In this document: positions 1 through 7,566 of the stretch, one piece after another
Numbering within the stretch: position 1 is the first letter of the stretch
Layout of the letters: each line of letters starts with the position of its first letter
Assembly: GCA_003135055.1 (NCBI GenBank)
Contig: PLDF01000409.1
Location: 83,719 to 117,769 of the forward strand
Length of the DNA: 34,051 nucleotides
DNA from: Bryobacterales bacterium
Lineage (GTDB): Bacteria > Acidobacteriota > Terriglobia > Bryobacterales > Bryobacteraceae
Direction of reading: 5' to 3'
Position numbers and translations under genes: made by a program
Notes under the pieces: model-generated
Database searches by the model: none
What the model was told of the DNA's origin: nothing
What the model saw: the letters and a program-made list of their open reading frames with translations, nothing else

Positions 1-6
1 GATGGT

Positions 7-26
7 CTGTCCTACCAAGCGGACAG
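7..26. terminator. Small hairpin downstream of the methyltransferase gene
   Basis: CTGTCC (7-12) and GGACAG (21-26) form a perfect 6-bp stem around an 8-nt loop, 27 nt beyond the stop of the minus-strand methyltransferase gene. A second GC-rich symmetrical block (GGGGCGGCCCC) lies at about 39-49. There is no clear T-run, so this could be a weak terminator or a dispersed repeat; the GACAGGCC motif recurs in another hairpin at 16674-16693. Confidence 0.3.
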
Positions 27-52
27 GCCGGGGGCCAGGGGCGGCCCCACCC

Positions 53-1066
53 TCAGCCCTTAACCGCCAGGATCGCATCGAGCGGCGTGCCGGTTCGCCG
101 CCCCTCCACGTCCGCAAAGCCCGCCTCTCGCAGCAGCCGCTCATACTGGCTCAAACTGCGCTCCATGCCTTCCGTCACCACCAGCATGTTGAGCGACTGC
201 ATATTGGCGGCAACCGGCCCAACGCCATCCTCGTTCAGCAGCTTTTCGGCAATCAGCAGAGCGCCTCCCGAGGGAAGCCGCGACAGAATCTTGCGCAGCA
301 GCAGCCCGATCTTATCGTCGGACCAATCGTGCAGAATGCGCCCCAGCGCGTAGAGGTCGGCTTCGGGAAGCTGGTCTTCGAAAAAATCGCCGGCCACAAT
401 CTCGATGCGCCCGCGCGCCGGCGAAAGCTCCACCTGTTCCCGCGCCAGCTCGGCCACCTGCGGCAAGTCGAAGATGGCGCCGTGGAGCTGCGGATAGATT
501 TCGCAGGCCGCGATCGCCAAGTGGCCGGTAGCGCCTCCCAGGTCCGCCATGCGATGAAAGCGTCCCAGCTCGAAGGCGGCGGCGACTTTGGGCGACGTCA
601 GCATGCCGAAGCCGTGCATGCCGCGCGCGAAATCGCGCATCGCCTGCTCGGTGCGGAAGAAGCTGGAAAAGATCGGGCCATCGAGGCCAAAGGTCTGCAT
701 CCAGCGCGGCGCCCCTTCGCGCACGGCGCCGGCCAGGTTGCCCCACATGGGGTAAAGGGCCTCGTCGGAATACCGGATGTAGCCGTAGAGCGAATGCGGG
801 CTGGTGGTCACCAGGTATGTCGCCGCCATCGGAGCGTTCGAATAGACGCCATTCGCCTTGTGCAACAAGCCCAGCGCGGCGCAGGCGTCCAGCAGCCGCC
901 CCGTCGCGTCCGGTTGGGCGTTCAGGTGAAGCGCCACGGCGTCGGCGGTCGCCGGGCTCGCATGGAGGCGGTCGAAGACGCCCATTGAGAGCGCCGCGAA
1001 CATGGTCTTGGACCGGCGAAACGCCTCAATCAGGTCGAGTACCGGTTCTGCATCGGGTAGATTCAT
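53..1066 (-). CDS. SAM-dependent O-methyltransferase (acetylserotonin/hydroxyneurosporene MT-like)
   Basis: 337 residues, the usual size for the plant-type/bacterial O-methyltransferase family (Methyltransf_2 with an N-terminal winged-helix dimerisation domain). The N-terminal half (about 10-90) resembles the dimerisation domain. The SAM-binding motif DLGGATGH is at 175-182 and RILHDW at 243-248, where His246 is in the position of the family's catalytic base. The substrate cannot be read from sequence; family members methylate hydroxyls on small aromatics, polyketides and carotenoids. The ATG overlaps the TGA of thiL by the 4-bp ATGA arrangement, so translation is probably coupled to thiL, although a shared pathway is not obvious. 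Cytoplasmic. Confidence 0.88.
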   Translation of the reverse strand: MNLPDAEPVLDLIEAFRRSKTMFAALSMGVFDRLHASPATADAVALHLNAQPDATGRLLDACAALGLLHKANGVYSNAPMAATYLVTTSPHSLYGYIRYSDEALYPMWGNLAGAVREGAPRWMQTFGLDGPIFSSFFRTEQAMRDFARGMHGFGMLTSPKVAAAFELGRFHRMADLGGATGHLAIAACEIYPQLHGAIFDLPQVAELAREQVELSPARGRIEIVAGDFFEDQLPEADLYALGRILHDWSDDKIGLLLRKILSRLPSGGALLIAEKLLNEDGVGPVAANMQSLNMLVVTEGMERSLSQYERLLREAGFADVEGRRTGTPLDAILAVKG

Positions 1067-2055
1067 GGTTTTCGGAAATGATCGTAGCCAAGCGGCGGAA
1101 GCGGCGCGCCTTTGAGAGACACCGCGCCTTCGGTAGACGCCGCGCCCTCGAGAAACACCGCGCCCGGCCGGCCCTTACGCATCGTACCAATTCGGGTCAG
1201 CGGAAGTCCTTCGAAAGTGCCGGGGACCCTGGTACGCTCGCGCGCCGTAAACAGCAGTTCGTAATCTTCGCCGCCATGGAGCGCTTGTTCGAGCGACGCG
1301 CCCGGAAAGACCGGCGGCGCGCCGATAGCGGCGCTCAAGCGGGATTCGAGACAAAGCCGGCGAAGGTCGAGCGACAACCCGTCGCTGAGGTCCATGGCGG
1401 CCGTAGCGCGCACCTTCTCGCGCAGAAAGCGCCCCAATGCGATGCGCGGCTCGGGCTTGAAGTGCCGCCGCCGCGCTTTGCCCGCGCCCTTGCTTAGATC
1501 CGGTTGGCTTGAATCCAGTTGGCTTAAGCCCAGCGCCGAGCCGCCCAACGCGCCGCTAACGTAGATGCCATCGCCCGCGCGCGCGCCATCGCGGCGAAGA
1601 GCCCGCCCGCGCGGAACCGATCCGCAGACCACGATGTCGCACATCACCTTGGCGGCGCTCCCCAAATCGCCCCCCGCCAGCACCGTCTTTTCGCGCCGAG
1701 CCAGACGCAACAGGCCGCGATAGAAGCCATCCACCCATTCCGTATCGGCCCACGGCGCAAGGGCCAGCGAGACCAGACAGAATCGCGGCGACGCGCCCAT
1801 GGCGGCAATATCGCTCAGGCTGCGCGCCAGCGCCTTCCAGCCCGCATCTTCCGGCCGATGCGTCTCGCGCCGGAAGTGGACATCTTCGACCAGCATGTCG
1901 GTAGTGAACACCAGATCTTCAGTTGCGCCGCGCTGGCGGAAGATGGCGCAATCGTCCCCGATGCCCAGCACCACGCCTGAGCCGCGCGGCGCGCCCGCCA
2001 GGCGGCGGATACGGTCAATCCGGCCGAGTTCGCTCTCACGTTCCACACCTCTCAT
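1063..2055 (-). CDS. thiL: Thiamine-monophosphate kinase ThiL
   Basis: ThiL phosphorylates thiamine monophosphate with ATP to the cofactor thiamine diphosphate (EC 2.7.4.16). With the ATG at 2055 it has 330 residues, normal for the family. Family signatures are in order: GIGDDCA at 31-37, DMLVEDVHF at 53-61 (Mg/ATP-binding acidic residues), SDIAAMGA near 81-88, AGGD at 127-130, MDLSDGLSLDL at 221-231 and GGEDYELLF at 261-269. The frame stays open upstream to 2286, but the ATG start gives the standard N-terminus and the upstream residues match nothing I recognise. It is the first gene of a two-gene minus-strand operon and overlaps the methyltransferase by 4 bp. A 10-residue Ser/Asp/Gln-rich insertion near 178-188 is unremarkable. 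Confidence 0.93.
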   Translation of the reverse strand: MRGVERESELGRIDRIRRLAGAPRGSGVVLGIGDDCAIFRQRGATEDLVFTTDMLVEDVHFRRETHRPEDAGWKALARSLSDIAAMGASPRFCLVSLALAPWADTEWVDGFYRGLLRLARREKTVLAGGDLGSAAKVMCDIVVCGSVPRGRALRRDGARAGDGIYVSGALGGSALGLSQLDSSQPDLSKGAGKARRRHFKPEPRIALGRFLREKVRATAAMDLSDGLSLDLRRLCLESRLSAAIGAPPVFPGASLEQALHGGEDYELLFTARERTRVPGTFEGLPLTRIGTMRKGRPGAVFLEGAASTEGAVSLKGAPLPPLGYDHFRKP

Positions 2056-2399
2056 TGGACAACACCCGCGGCCATCGGTGATGCGGATTCGGTTGCCTGG
2101 TGGGGCAGACTCCTGGGCAGACCCCTGGTCTCGATAGCGCCTGGGATAAACCGGCTTCCCAGTAGTATTAATATGGAGCAACGCATGATAGTCTCCACAC
2201 TTTTCCAATTCTTCACGGCTTTCGACCCAGTCGGAGTAGGGTCGGCTTCTTGCGGCCGGACGCACAGGTCCGGGCGTGACGCCCAAGTCGCGCTCTGCTG
2301 GCCATCCTCAACCCTTACCGGAGACGGCACACTGGACTTAGTGGACTTGATGAGGCAGGCGGTTCCGCCAGCCGTCCACCGCCTTTTAGGCAGCTTTGC
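2056..2399. other. Intergenic region between divergent thiL and quinoprotein gene
   Basis: 344 bp that must hold promoters for both divergent genes. I find no convincing coding signal; a short plus-strand frame at 2173-2403 has no recognisable product and no ribosome-binding site. I could not pick a reliable -35/-10 pair in either direction. Confidence 0.4.
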
Positions 2400-4280
2400 G
2401 TGAGATACGTCATCCGCATGGCGCTGCTGTCCGGTTGTCTTCTGCGGGCGCAGAGCCCAAAGCCGCACACGACCTGGAGCGATTACGGCGGCGGGGCCGA
2501 TGATTCGCAGTACTCGGCCCTCAATCAGATCGATCGCGCCAATGTAATCAAGTTGCAAATTGTCTGGAGTTATCCGATCGGAGATGGGAATCCGTACCTC
2601 TTCAACCCAGTAGTGGCGGATGGCGTGATGTATGTAATGGGGAAAAACAACTCCATCGTCGCACTGGACGCAGCTACCGGGAGAGCGATCTGGTCGCATG
2701 CGAACGGCCGCGGCGCCATCACGACGCGCGGACTCAACTACTGGCAGAGCGCAGACGGGAAGGACCGGAGGCTGCTCTATGCCAACGCGAATTTTCTGAT
2801 TGCGATCGATGCGCGTACGGGGCAATCGATTCCGGCGTTCGGCGCCGATGGTCGGGTGGATCTGCGCGAAGGGCTGGGGCGCGATACCGCCAGGCTCTCG
2901 GTGCAATCGACGACGCCGGGGCGGGTATTTGAGAATCTGATCGTCCTCGGGTCGGCGACCAATCAGGAGTATAACTCGGCGCCAGGCGACATTCGCGCCT
3001 ATGACGTGCGCAGCGGAAAACTGGCGTGGACGTTCCACACCATTCCGCACGAAGGCGAGTACGGATATGAGACGTGGCCAAACTCACCCGACGCCTCATG
3101 GAAGACCGTAGGTGGCGCCAATGCCTGGGCCGAAATGTCGGTGGACGAGAAGCGCGCTATCCTCTATGTCCCCACCGCCAGCCCGAAATACAACTTCTAC
3201 GGAGCGGACCGGAAGGGCGCGAATCTGTTTGGCGATTGCCTGCTCGCCCTGGACGTGCGTACCGGAAAGCGGCTCTGGCACTTCCAGATGGTGCATCACG
3301 ATATCTGGGATTACGACAACGCCACCGCGCCGAAGCTATTGACGGTACGGCATAACGGACAGATGGTGGACATTGTGGCGCAAGCCGGCAAAACGGGCTT
3401 CCTTTATGTATTCAATCGTGTGACTGGCGAACCGATATGGCCGATTGAAGAACGGCCAGTACCGAAATCGGAAATGCCGGGTGAAGAAGCCTGGCCCACT
3501 CAGCCCTTCCCGGCCGCGCCGCCGCCATTTGCCCGGCAGGCATTTACCGCTAAGGATCTGAGCCCGTTCATCGACGACCCGGCGGAGGCGGCGCGCTTTC
3601 GCGACGATATTCAGGGCGCACGGAACGAGGGGATTTTTACTCCGCCAGGCCTGCGGAACACGATCGAGATGCCGGGTAACAATGGCGGGGCGAATTTCAG
3701 CGGTGCGGCGGTGGATCCGGAACACGGCGCCATGTTCATCGTGTCCAAGGATTTCCCGGCGATGCTGAAGCTGTCCCTGACCGGGCCCGATACCGGCGAT
3801 CCCGCGACCATGCGATATAAGAGCGCCTTCGGATTCATGATTACCAGCAGCGGCCTCGCGGCGATCAAGCCGCCGTGGACGACGCTTACGGCTTACGACC
3901 TGAACTCGGGAACCATCAAGTGGCAGATTCCGCTGGGGCAGGTTCCGGAACTGGCGGCGAAGGGGATTACCGATACCGGCGCGCATTTCCCGAAAGTCGG
4001 GCCGGTGGTGACGGCTGGCGGATTGATTTTCACCGGAACGCGCGATCGCGACATCCGCGCTCTCGATGTGGATACCGGGAAAGAACTGTGGAAGGCAGAG
4101 GTGGACGCCGCCGTGGAAGGCATTCCCGCTGTGTACGAAATCGCGGGGAGAGAGTACATTGTGTACTGCGCGGCGGCGCGGGCGACGACGCACACGCACG
4201 CGATACCCGGCCATCCGGCGTCGAACGAGCCGGTTCCCGGGGCCTATGTGGCATTCGCGTTGCCCGCGCCCGCGAAATAG
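2400..4280 (+). CDS. Secreted PQQ-dependent quinoprotein dehydrogenase (glucose-dehydrogenase-like)
   Basis: 626 residues of eight-bladed quinoprotein propeller. Repeated blade motifs of the type ALDAATGRAIW, AYDVRSGKLAW, LALDVRTGKRLW, VTGEPIWPIEERPVP and RALDVDTGKELW run through the protein. The phrases VHHDIWDYD and WPIEERPVP are typical of the PQQ domain of membrane glucose dehydrogenase and its soluble relatives. There is no cytochrome c CxxCH motif, so electrons must go to a separate carrier or quinone. The N-terminus is a short hydrophobic segment ending LRAQS, a likely signal peptide; LSGC just before it also reads as a lipobox, so a lipoprotein is possible. The start is GTG at 2400, or ATG at 2418. 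PQQ binding and the substrate (sugar or alcohol) are family-level inference. Monocistronic. Confidence 0.88.
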   Translation: MRYVIRMALLSGCLLRAQSPKPHTTWSDYGGGADDSQYSALNQIDRANVIKLQIVWSYPIGDGNPYLFNPVVADGVMYVMGKNNSIVALDAATGRAIWSHANGRGAITTRGLNYWQSADGKDRRLLYANANFLIAIDARTGQSIPAFGADGRVDLREGLGRDTARLSVQSTTPGRVFENLIVLGSATNQEYNSAPGDIRAYDVRSGKLAWTFHTIPHEGEYGYETWPNSPDASWKTVGGANAWAEMSVDEKRAILYVPTASPKYNFYGADRKGANLFGDCLLALDVRTGKRLWHFQMVHHDIWDYDNATAPKLLTVRHNGQMVDIVAQAGKTGFLYVFNRVTGEPIWPIEERPVPKSEMPGEEAWPTQPFPAAPPPFARQAFTAKDLSPFIDDPAEAARFRDDIQGARNEGIFTPPGLRNTIEMPGNNGGANFSGAAVDPEHGAMFIVSKDFPAMLKLSLTGPDTGDPATMRYKSAFGFMITSSGLAAIKPPWTTLTAYDLNSGTIKWQIPLGQVPELAAKGITDTGAHFPKVGPVVTAGGLIFTGTRDRDIRALDVDTGKELWKAEVDAAVEGIPAVYEIAGREYIVYCAAARATTHTHAIPGHPASNEPVPGAYVAFALPAPAK

Positions 4281-4418
4281 AGAACGTCTGCCATAGTTTA
4301 CGGCAATGCCAAGCCGGCAACCAGCCGCAAGTCCGCGGCCTTGAGGAATGAATTCTCGCGCACGCGCGCCCGATGGAAAGTCCGCAGGTGGATTCATACG
4401 GTGCGCGCGAACCAAGAG

Positions 4419-4437
4419 AGCCGGCTGAAAGCCGGCT
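4419..4437. terminator. Perfect hairpin between convergent genes
   Basis: AGCCGGC (4419-4425), loop TGAAA, GCCGGCT (4431-4437): a perfect 7-bp stem. It lies between the converging quinoprotein gene and the PemK pseudogene, so it could terminate both. It also resembles a short dispersed palindrome of the kind common in acidobacterial intergenic DNA. Confidence 0.45.
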
Positions 4438-4465
4438 AAAGCCATGATTGGCCGCCCCACTGGGT

Positions 4466-4788
4466 TCATGCATTCGGCATCAGGCCCAACCACTCCTCCA
4501 CGCCGCCGACAACTGCCGCCATTTGTTGCCGATTGAGGACACCGATCTTTCGAATTGCCCAAGCTTTCGGATATGTCGATATGCCTTGAACCAAGAACGC
4601 TCCATGCTGAAGAAACGGGGCGCGTATAGAGATCTCAAAGGGAGAACCTCGAAGTTCGGTTGTGTGTGGAACAACGGTTACGATGGCGCGGTCGATATCG
4701 CCATAAGGGACACTCACAACACTACGGGGCGAGTCTTTGCCGCCATCCCAAGATCGAACAGCCAAACCTCACCGCGCGCGGGCTGCAT
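4466..4788 (-). pseudogene. PemK/MazF-family toxin, inactivated by a frameshift
   Basis: PemK/MazF proteins are ribosome-independent mRNA endonucleases. The natural start is the ATG at 4788, which overlaps the antitoxin end by 20 bp. It encodes MQPARGEVWLFDLG followed by MAAKTRPVVL, the canonical family N-terminus, but then meets TGA at 4716-4714. The rest of the protein continues in another frame (SVPYGDIDRA, then VPHTTELRG, ending EEWLGL near the stop at 4466). One base is missing (or two are extra) near 4714-4720, inside the slippery GT-rich stretch GTAGTGTTGTGAGTGT. A shorter TTG-started frame from 4765 encodes the C-terminal part but replaces the conserved N-terminal strand, so it is unlikely to be active. 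A sequencing error or recoding cannot be excluded. Confidence 0.75.
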
Positions 4789-4972
4789 TGTCGTCCTGGT
4801 CTAAGAAGCCGAAGAGCGCCTTGCCGGCCTCTCCGATCTCCTCGTCGGCAAGGGGTCCGGAATCAAACGGCAGATCCCGAGTCCGCCTCAGAATTTCAAC
4901 GGCGATGGTCTGCTTGTCGCCAGCCGGAAGCGAGTCAAAGGCATCCAAAAGATCAAGCGCTTGCTTGCTCAT
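4769..4972 (-). CDS. Probable antitoxin of the PemK/MazF pair
   Basis: 67 residues, small and acidic toward the C-terminus (GPLADEEIGEAG, then DQDDNAARAR). It lies immediately upstream of the PemK-type toxin with a 20-bp overlap, the standard antitoxin-first layout. The N-terminal part (ALDLLDAFDSLPAGDKQTIA) resembles short addiction-module antitoxins with an F-x-x-LP helix, but I cannot assign a named DNA-binding fold. The ATG at 4972 is preceded by AAGG about 14 nt upstream, a weak ribosome-binding site. It probably once neutralised the toxin and repressed the operon; with the toxin broken it may persist as an orphan. The assignment rests mainly on context. Confidence 0.65.
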   Translation of the reverse strand: MSKQALDLLDAFDSLPAGDKQTIAVEILRRTRDLPFDSGPLADEEIGEAGKALFGFLDQDDNAARAR

Positions 4973-5213
4973 GTATTCACGCTACCTTAATTCAGGGCGC
5001 GCCTGCAAATGCTATGCGGCCGGATATTGCCGACTGCGTATTCCGCGGGCTCAGCTACGACCCGATGTTCCGGAGGCCGCGCGGTCTCGGCAGACTGAAA
5101 CATGAGAGCTGGAGTGAGCGTCACTTGCCTTGGCACGCCCGCCAGAAATGGCGGAGTTGGCTATCCCTTGAACTAAGGTTTCGCTTTGTCAGGTTGGTTC
5201 GAGTAATATGGAT

Positions 5214-5242
5214 TTGACATCATATGAACTATATGGCATATT
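5214..5242 (+). promoter_or_regulatory. Promoter and candidate operator of the HigB/HigA operon
   Basis: TTGACA (5214-5219) and CATATT (5237-5242) are separated by 17 nt. Overlapping them are alternating half-sites CATAT (5221-5225), ATATG (5231-5235) and CATAT (5237-5241), forming two inverted repeats. This is a plausible site for autorepression by the HigA-type antitoxin. The -10 lies so close to the GTG codons at 5243 and 5249 that the transcript may be leaderless, starting about 5249. No Shine-Dalgarno is present. Confidence 0.55.
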
Positions 5243-5611
5243 GTGACTGTGAGCTGGGGCGTAGAGATTGGCGATGAGTTTGAGCCGGAGTTCGACGAAT
5301 TGCACGAAGCTGTGCGGACGGAGATTCTGGCGTTGACACGGCTCCTTCAGCAATTCGGGCCGCAATTGGGGCGGCCACGCGTCGATACGCTGAACGGCTC
5401 CCGCCACGCGAATATGAAGGAGTTGCGGTTCAGCGCGGCGGATGGTGAGTGGAGAGTGGCGTTTGCTTTCGATACGAAGCGCAACGCCATCCTGCTTATT
5501 GCAGGGGATAAATCAGGCGTCGGCGAAAAGCAGTTTTACCGCAAGCTGATCCGTAAGGCAGATCTGCGTTTCGATGCCCACGGGGACCGGCTGAAAAAGG
5601 AAAGGAAGTGA
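5243..5611 (+). CDS. higB: HigB-type toxin (RelE/ParE superfamily, phage Gp49-like)
   Basis: Up to 122 residues. Recognisable Gp49-like/HigB features are the central segment RPRVDTLNGSRHANMKELRF, with its conserved LxGSxxxNxKELRF pattern, then EWRVAFAFD and the C-terminal YRKLIRKADLRFDAH. Family members are usually ribosome-dependent mRNases of about 110-120 residues, so this one is full length. The start is GTG at 5243 or, better with the promoter spacing, GTG at 5249. The stop overlaps the GTG start of the antitoxin gene (GTGA), giving the toxin-first order typical of higBA. No damage is visible. Cytoplasmic. Confidence 0.85.
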   Translation: MTVSWGVEIGDEFEPEFDELHEAVRTEILALTRLLQQFGPQLGRPRVDTLNGSRHANMKELRFSAADGEWRVAFAFDTKRNAILLIAGDKSGVGEKQFYRKLIRKADLRFDAHGDRLKKERK

Positions 5612-5976
5612 CCTTGCCTACGAATGTGAACGACATAATCCGGAAGCTGAACCCCGCCCAACGCAAGAAGGTCGAGGCCCGCGCCGCTCAGTTAATCGCC
5701 GAGGAGATGACCCTGCGCGAGCTACGGCACGCGCGCAAACTGACGCAGGTCAGGATGGCCAAGAAGCTCGGGATCACCCAGGACAGTGTTTCGCGCCTCG
5801 AAAAGCGGAGCGATCTGTTGCTATCCACGCTGCGGAAAACCGTAGAGGCCATGGGCGGGAATCTGTCTCTTGTGGCTGAATTCCCCGACCGTGAGCCAGT
5901 TGTTCTGTCCGGCATTGGTGGAGACGAACCGGAGCCGAGGCGAACGGATAGAAGACACGCGCCTGTTCGCTTTTAG
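5608..5976 (+). CDS. higA: HigA-type antitoxin, XRE-family HTH
   Basis: 122 residues. A helix-turn-helix of the XRE/Cro type spans about 35-80 (LRELRHARKLTQVRMAKKLG, then QDSVSRLEKRSD), followed by LLLSTLRKTVEAMGG. This matches antitoxins encoded after Gp49/HigB toxins. The GTG start is preceded by AAAGGAAG and overlaps the toxin stop by 4 bp, so the pair is translationally coupled. It is expected to bind the toxin and to repress the promoter at 5214-5242. The last 20 or so residues are Arg/Pro-rich and look like a ragged extension. Confidence 0.85.
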   Translation: MTLPTNVNDIIRKLNPAQRKKVEARAAQLIAEEMTLRELRHARKLTQVRMAKKLGITQDSVSRLEKRSDLLLSTLRKTVEAMGGNLSLVAEFPDREPVVLSGIGGDEPEPRRTDRRHAPVRF

Positions 5977-6039
5977 TGGGCCTGCGCGCGTTCTAACTTT
6001 GGTTTCGGGGAAGGCGAATTGCTATTCGTGCGAAACCCA

Positions 6040-6195
6040 AAATTCCCAAATCCCTGCCGGCCTTTCCGGAACGCCTCCTTCGCCCGATCCAATTCTTCCC
6101 GCGTATGCGTCGCCGTCACAATGGTCTGCACGCGCGCCTTTCCCTTCGCGACGGTGCGAAATCCGATGCCGGTGGCTAGCACGCCTTCTTCAAAC
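6040..6195 (-). pseudogene. Remnant of the 3' end of kbl (glycine C-acetyltransferase)
   Basis: Read on the minus strand, this encodes FEEGVLATGIGF and TVAKGKARVQTIVTATHTRE, then ELDRAKEAFRK, after which the frame breaks. These match the last 60 or so residues of the intact kbl product encoded at 11676-12860 almost word for word. Over about 130 bp (6066-6195 against 11709-11838) I count roughly 20 mismatches by hand, about 85% identity, in direct orientation. There is no start codon, no upstream part, and a one-base shift near the end. It directly abuts the stop of the serine recombinase gene, so it may be the displaced target-gene end of an insertion. Confidence 0.85.
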
Positions 6196-6211
6196 GATGG
6201 GTTCCGTACAT

Positions 6212-6862
6212 CTAAGCAGCGATGTTTTTCTTCGTTCGCTTGCCGCGCGAAACCGGGGCTTCAGGCGGGACAGTTTCCGCACAGCCGCCACGGTAACTAT
6301 CGAGTACGGTCATCGCCGGAATGCTGAGGTTCTTTCCGATGGCTCTCCAGGACAGACCTTCTTCATCACGGAGCCGCACAACCTCATCACGCCGGAAAAC
6401 TCGCTTGGGGCGCCTGACAATCTTTCCCGCCGCTTGAGCAGCCTTAATGCCGGATAGCGTGCGCTCTCGAATCATCTCTCTTTCAAATTCGGCAACGCTG
6501 GCGAGAATCTGGAGAAGAAGGCGGCTGGTAGGGTTCTTTTCGTCGGTGTCTAGCGATTGGCTGGTAGCGATGAACCGGACGCCAAAGCTGGTGAGCGCCG
6601 CCAACTGTTGGTTCAAGTGAAGAACGGAACGCCCGAAGCGATCAATTTTGTAGACGGCGACGCAATCGAACTTTCGATGTGCGGCGTCGGCCATCAATCT
6701 GTCCAGAGCGGGCCGACTCGCCTTGGCCCCTGAGAAACCAGTGTCCACATATTCGCCGCCGTTCTTCCAGTCTCGCCGGGAGATGTATTCACGAAGCTCC
6801 CGTAGCTGCATTTGACAATTCTGGTCGGTAGTTGACACACGGGCATAGAGAGCGCAACGCAT
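6212..6862 (-). CDS. Serine recombinase (resolvase/invertase family)
   Basis: 216 residues from the ATG at 6862. The catalytic domain starts with RCALYARVSTTDQN, with the nucleophile Ser10 and the conserved Arg8. It continues with YVDTGFSGAK, VYKIDRFGRS and AEFEREMIRERT, the E-helix region of resolvases and invertases. A C-terminal helix-turn-helix (about 160-195: RRDEVVRLRDEEGLSWRAIG) should bind DNA. These enzymes cut and rejoin DNA through a phosphoserine link. A frame extends upstream to a TTG at 6886, but that codon lies in the TGTCAATTGACA palindrome and the ATG gives the family N-terminus. The basic C-terminal tail ends 17 bp from the kbl remnant. It is divergent from the RX4H gene. 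It could mediate integration, resolution or inversion; a small resolvase is not proof of an integrase. Confidence 0.92.
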   Translation of the reverse strand: MRCALYARVSTTDQNCQMQLRELREYISRRDWKNGGEYVDTGFSGAKASRPALDRLMADAAHRKFDCVAVYKIDRFGRSVLHLNQQLAALTSFGVRFIATSQSLDTDEKNPTSRLLLQILASVAEFEREMIRERTLSGIKAAQAAGKIVRRPKRVFRRDEVVRLRDEEGLSWRAIGKNLSIPAMTVLDSYRGGCAETVPPEAPVSRGKRTKKNIAA

Positions 6863-6892
6863 ATCATTATCGTACACTATTGTCAATTGACA
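6812..6892. promoter_or_regulatory. Cluster of TTGACA half-sites including a perfect palindrome
   Basis: TGTCAATTGACA at 6881-6892 is a perfect 12-bp palindrome between the divergent recombinase and RX4H genes. Further TTGACA copies lie at 6812-6817 and 6832-6837 inside the first codons of the recombinase gene. TTGACAAT occurs inverted at 6812-6819 (plus) and 6886-6879 (minus). The set could be overlapping -35 boxes, an autoregulatory operator, or a resolution site for the recombinase, which often sits next to its own gene. Confidence 0.4.
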
Positions 6893-6921
6893 TCTTTGGT
6901 TGCGGAGTGAGAGAACAGATC

Positions 6922-7566
6922 ATGGACTCTGAGTTTTATAACGGTGACTTGGAAAGTGGAGAGTACGAAGCAGAAGGCGGTGCCCGATACTTGAAGGACT
7001 TTGGGCACGAGCTTTATCCGGAACACTACGAACAAGCGATTGAGCAGTTCACGACTGAACGGTTGCAGTCATATTATCTAAAGCGCCCGGACATGGCTAA
7101 AACCGCCATTTGGATGATGCAACAAGCAACCGAACTCAGCGGAAGCCATCCGACCGCCGCTTTATTGTTCGCTTCCTCTGCCGTCGAAATCACGATAAAG
7201 CACCTGCTGGTGAAGCCGATTGTGAACGGACTCGTCCACAATGAAGCTGTGGCCGACGTGGTGATGGCTCTCACGCCCCCTCAAACGGGTTCCGATGCCT
7301 TCAAGAACCTACTGTTCGGGGTCTTGAAGAAGGTTGCTTACGTAGACCTTGCCACGCACAAACGTGTCGGATCTAATCTGGCGTTGTGGGACGAGTGGAA
7401 GCAGCTTCAGAAGGCTCGCAATGATCTGATCCATGATGGTGTTACCCCGTCGAAAGAAACACTTGGCTCCTTCGAGCCTGTTGTACTCGAATTTCTCAAT
7501 GTGGTTTTCCCAACGGTACTGGCTAACTTAGGCTTGAAGGTGAGCGGCTACCAGATAATGGCATAA
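6922..7566 (+). CDS. Unknown protein with an RX4H (HEPN-like) motif
   Basis: 214 residues from the ATG at 6922. The frame is open further upstream to 6832, but that region overlaps the recombinase gene. An acidic N-terminus (about 1-50) is followed by helices: TAALLFASSAVEITIKHLLV (79-98), typical of the first long helix of HEPN-like domains, and KARNDLIHDG, where R166-N-D-L-I-H171 fits the RX4-6H signature. HEPN proteins are often RNases in toxin-antitoxin, abortive-infection and CRISPR-linked systems. The start has only a weak AGAGA upstream. It is divergent from the serine recombinase and precedes a small membrane protein gene. The HEPN assignment is motif-based inference; DUF4145-like proteins share this layout. 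Confidence 0.7.
   Translation: MDSEFYNGDLESGEYEAEGGARYLKDFGHELYPEHYEQAIEQFTTERLQSYYLKRPDMAKTAIWMMQQATELSGSHPTAALLFASSAVEITIKHLLVKPIVNGLVHNEAVADVVMALTPPQTGSDAFKNLLFGVLKKVAYVDLATHKRVGSNLALWDEWKQLQKARNDLIHDGVTPSKETLGSFEPVVLEFLNVVFPTVLANLGLKVSGYQIMA

Noticed and set aside
2173..2403. A short plus-strand frame upstream of the quinoprotein gene.
   Set aside because: No ribosome-binding site, no recognisable product and low-complexity residues.
4466..4765. A TTG-started 99-residue toxin as an intact gene.
   Set aside because: The start codon follows the antitoxin stop by one codon without ribosome-binding spacing, and the conserved N-terminal strand is found in another frame from the ATG at 4788.
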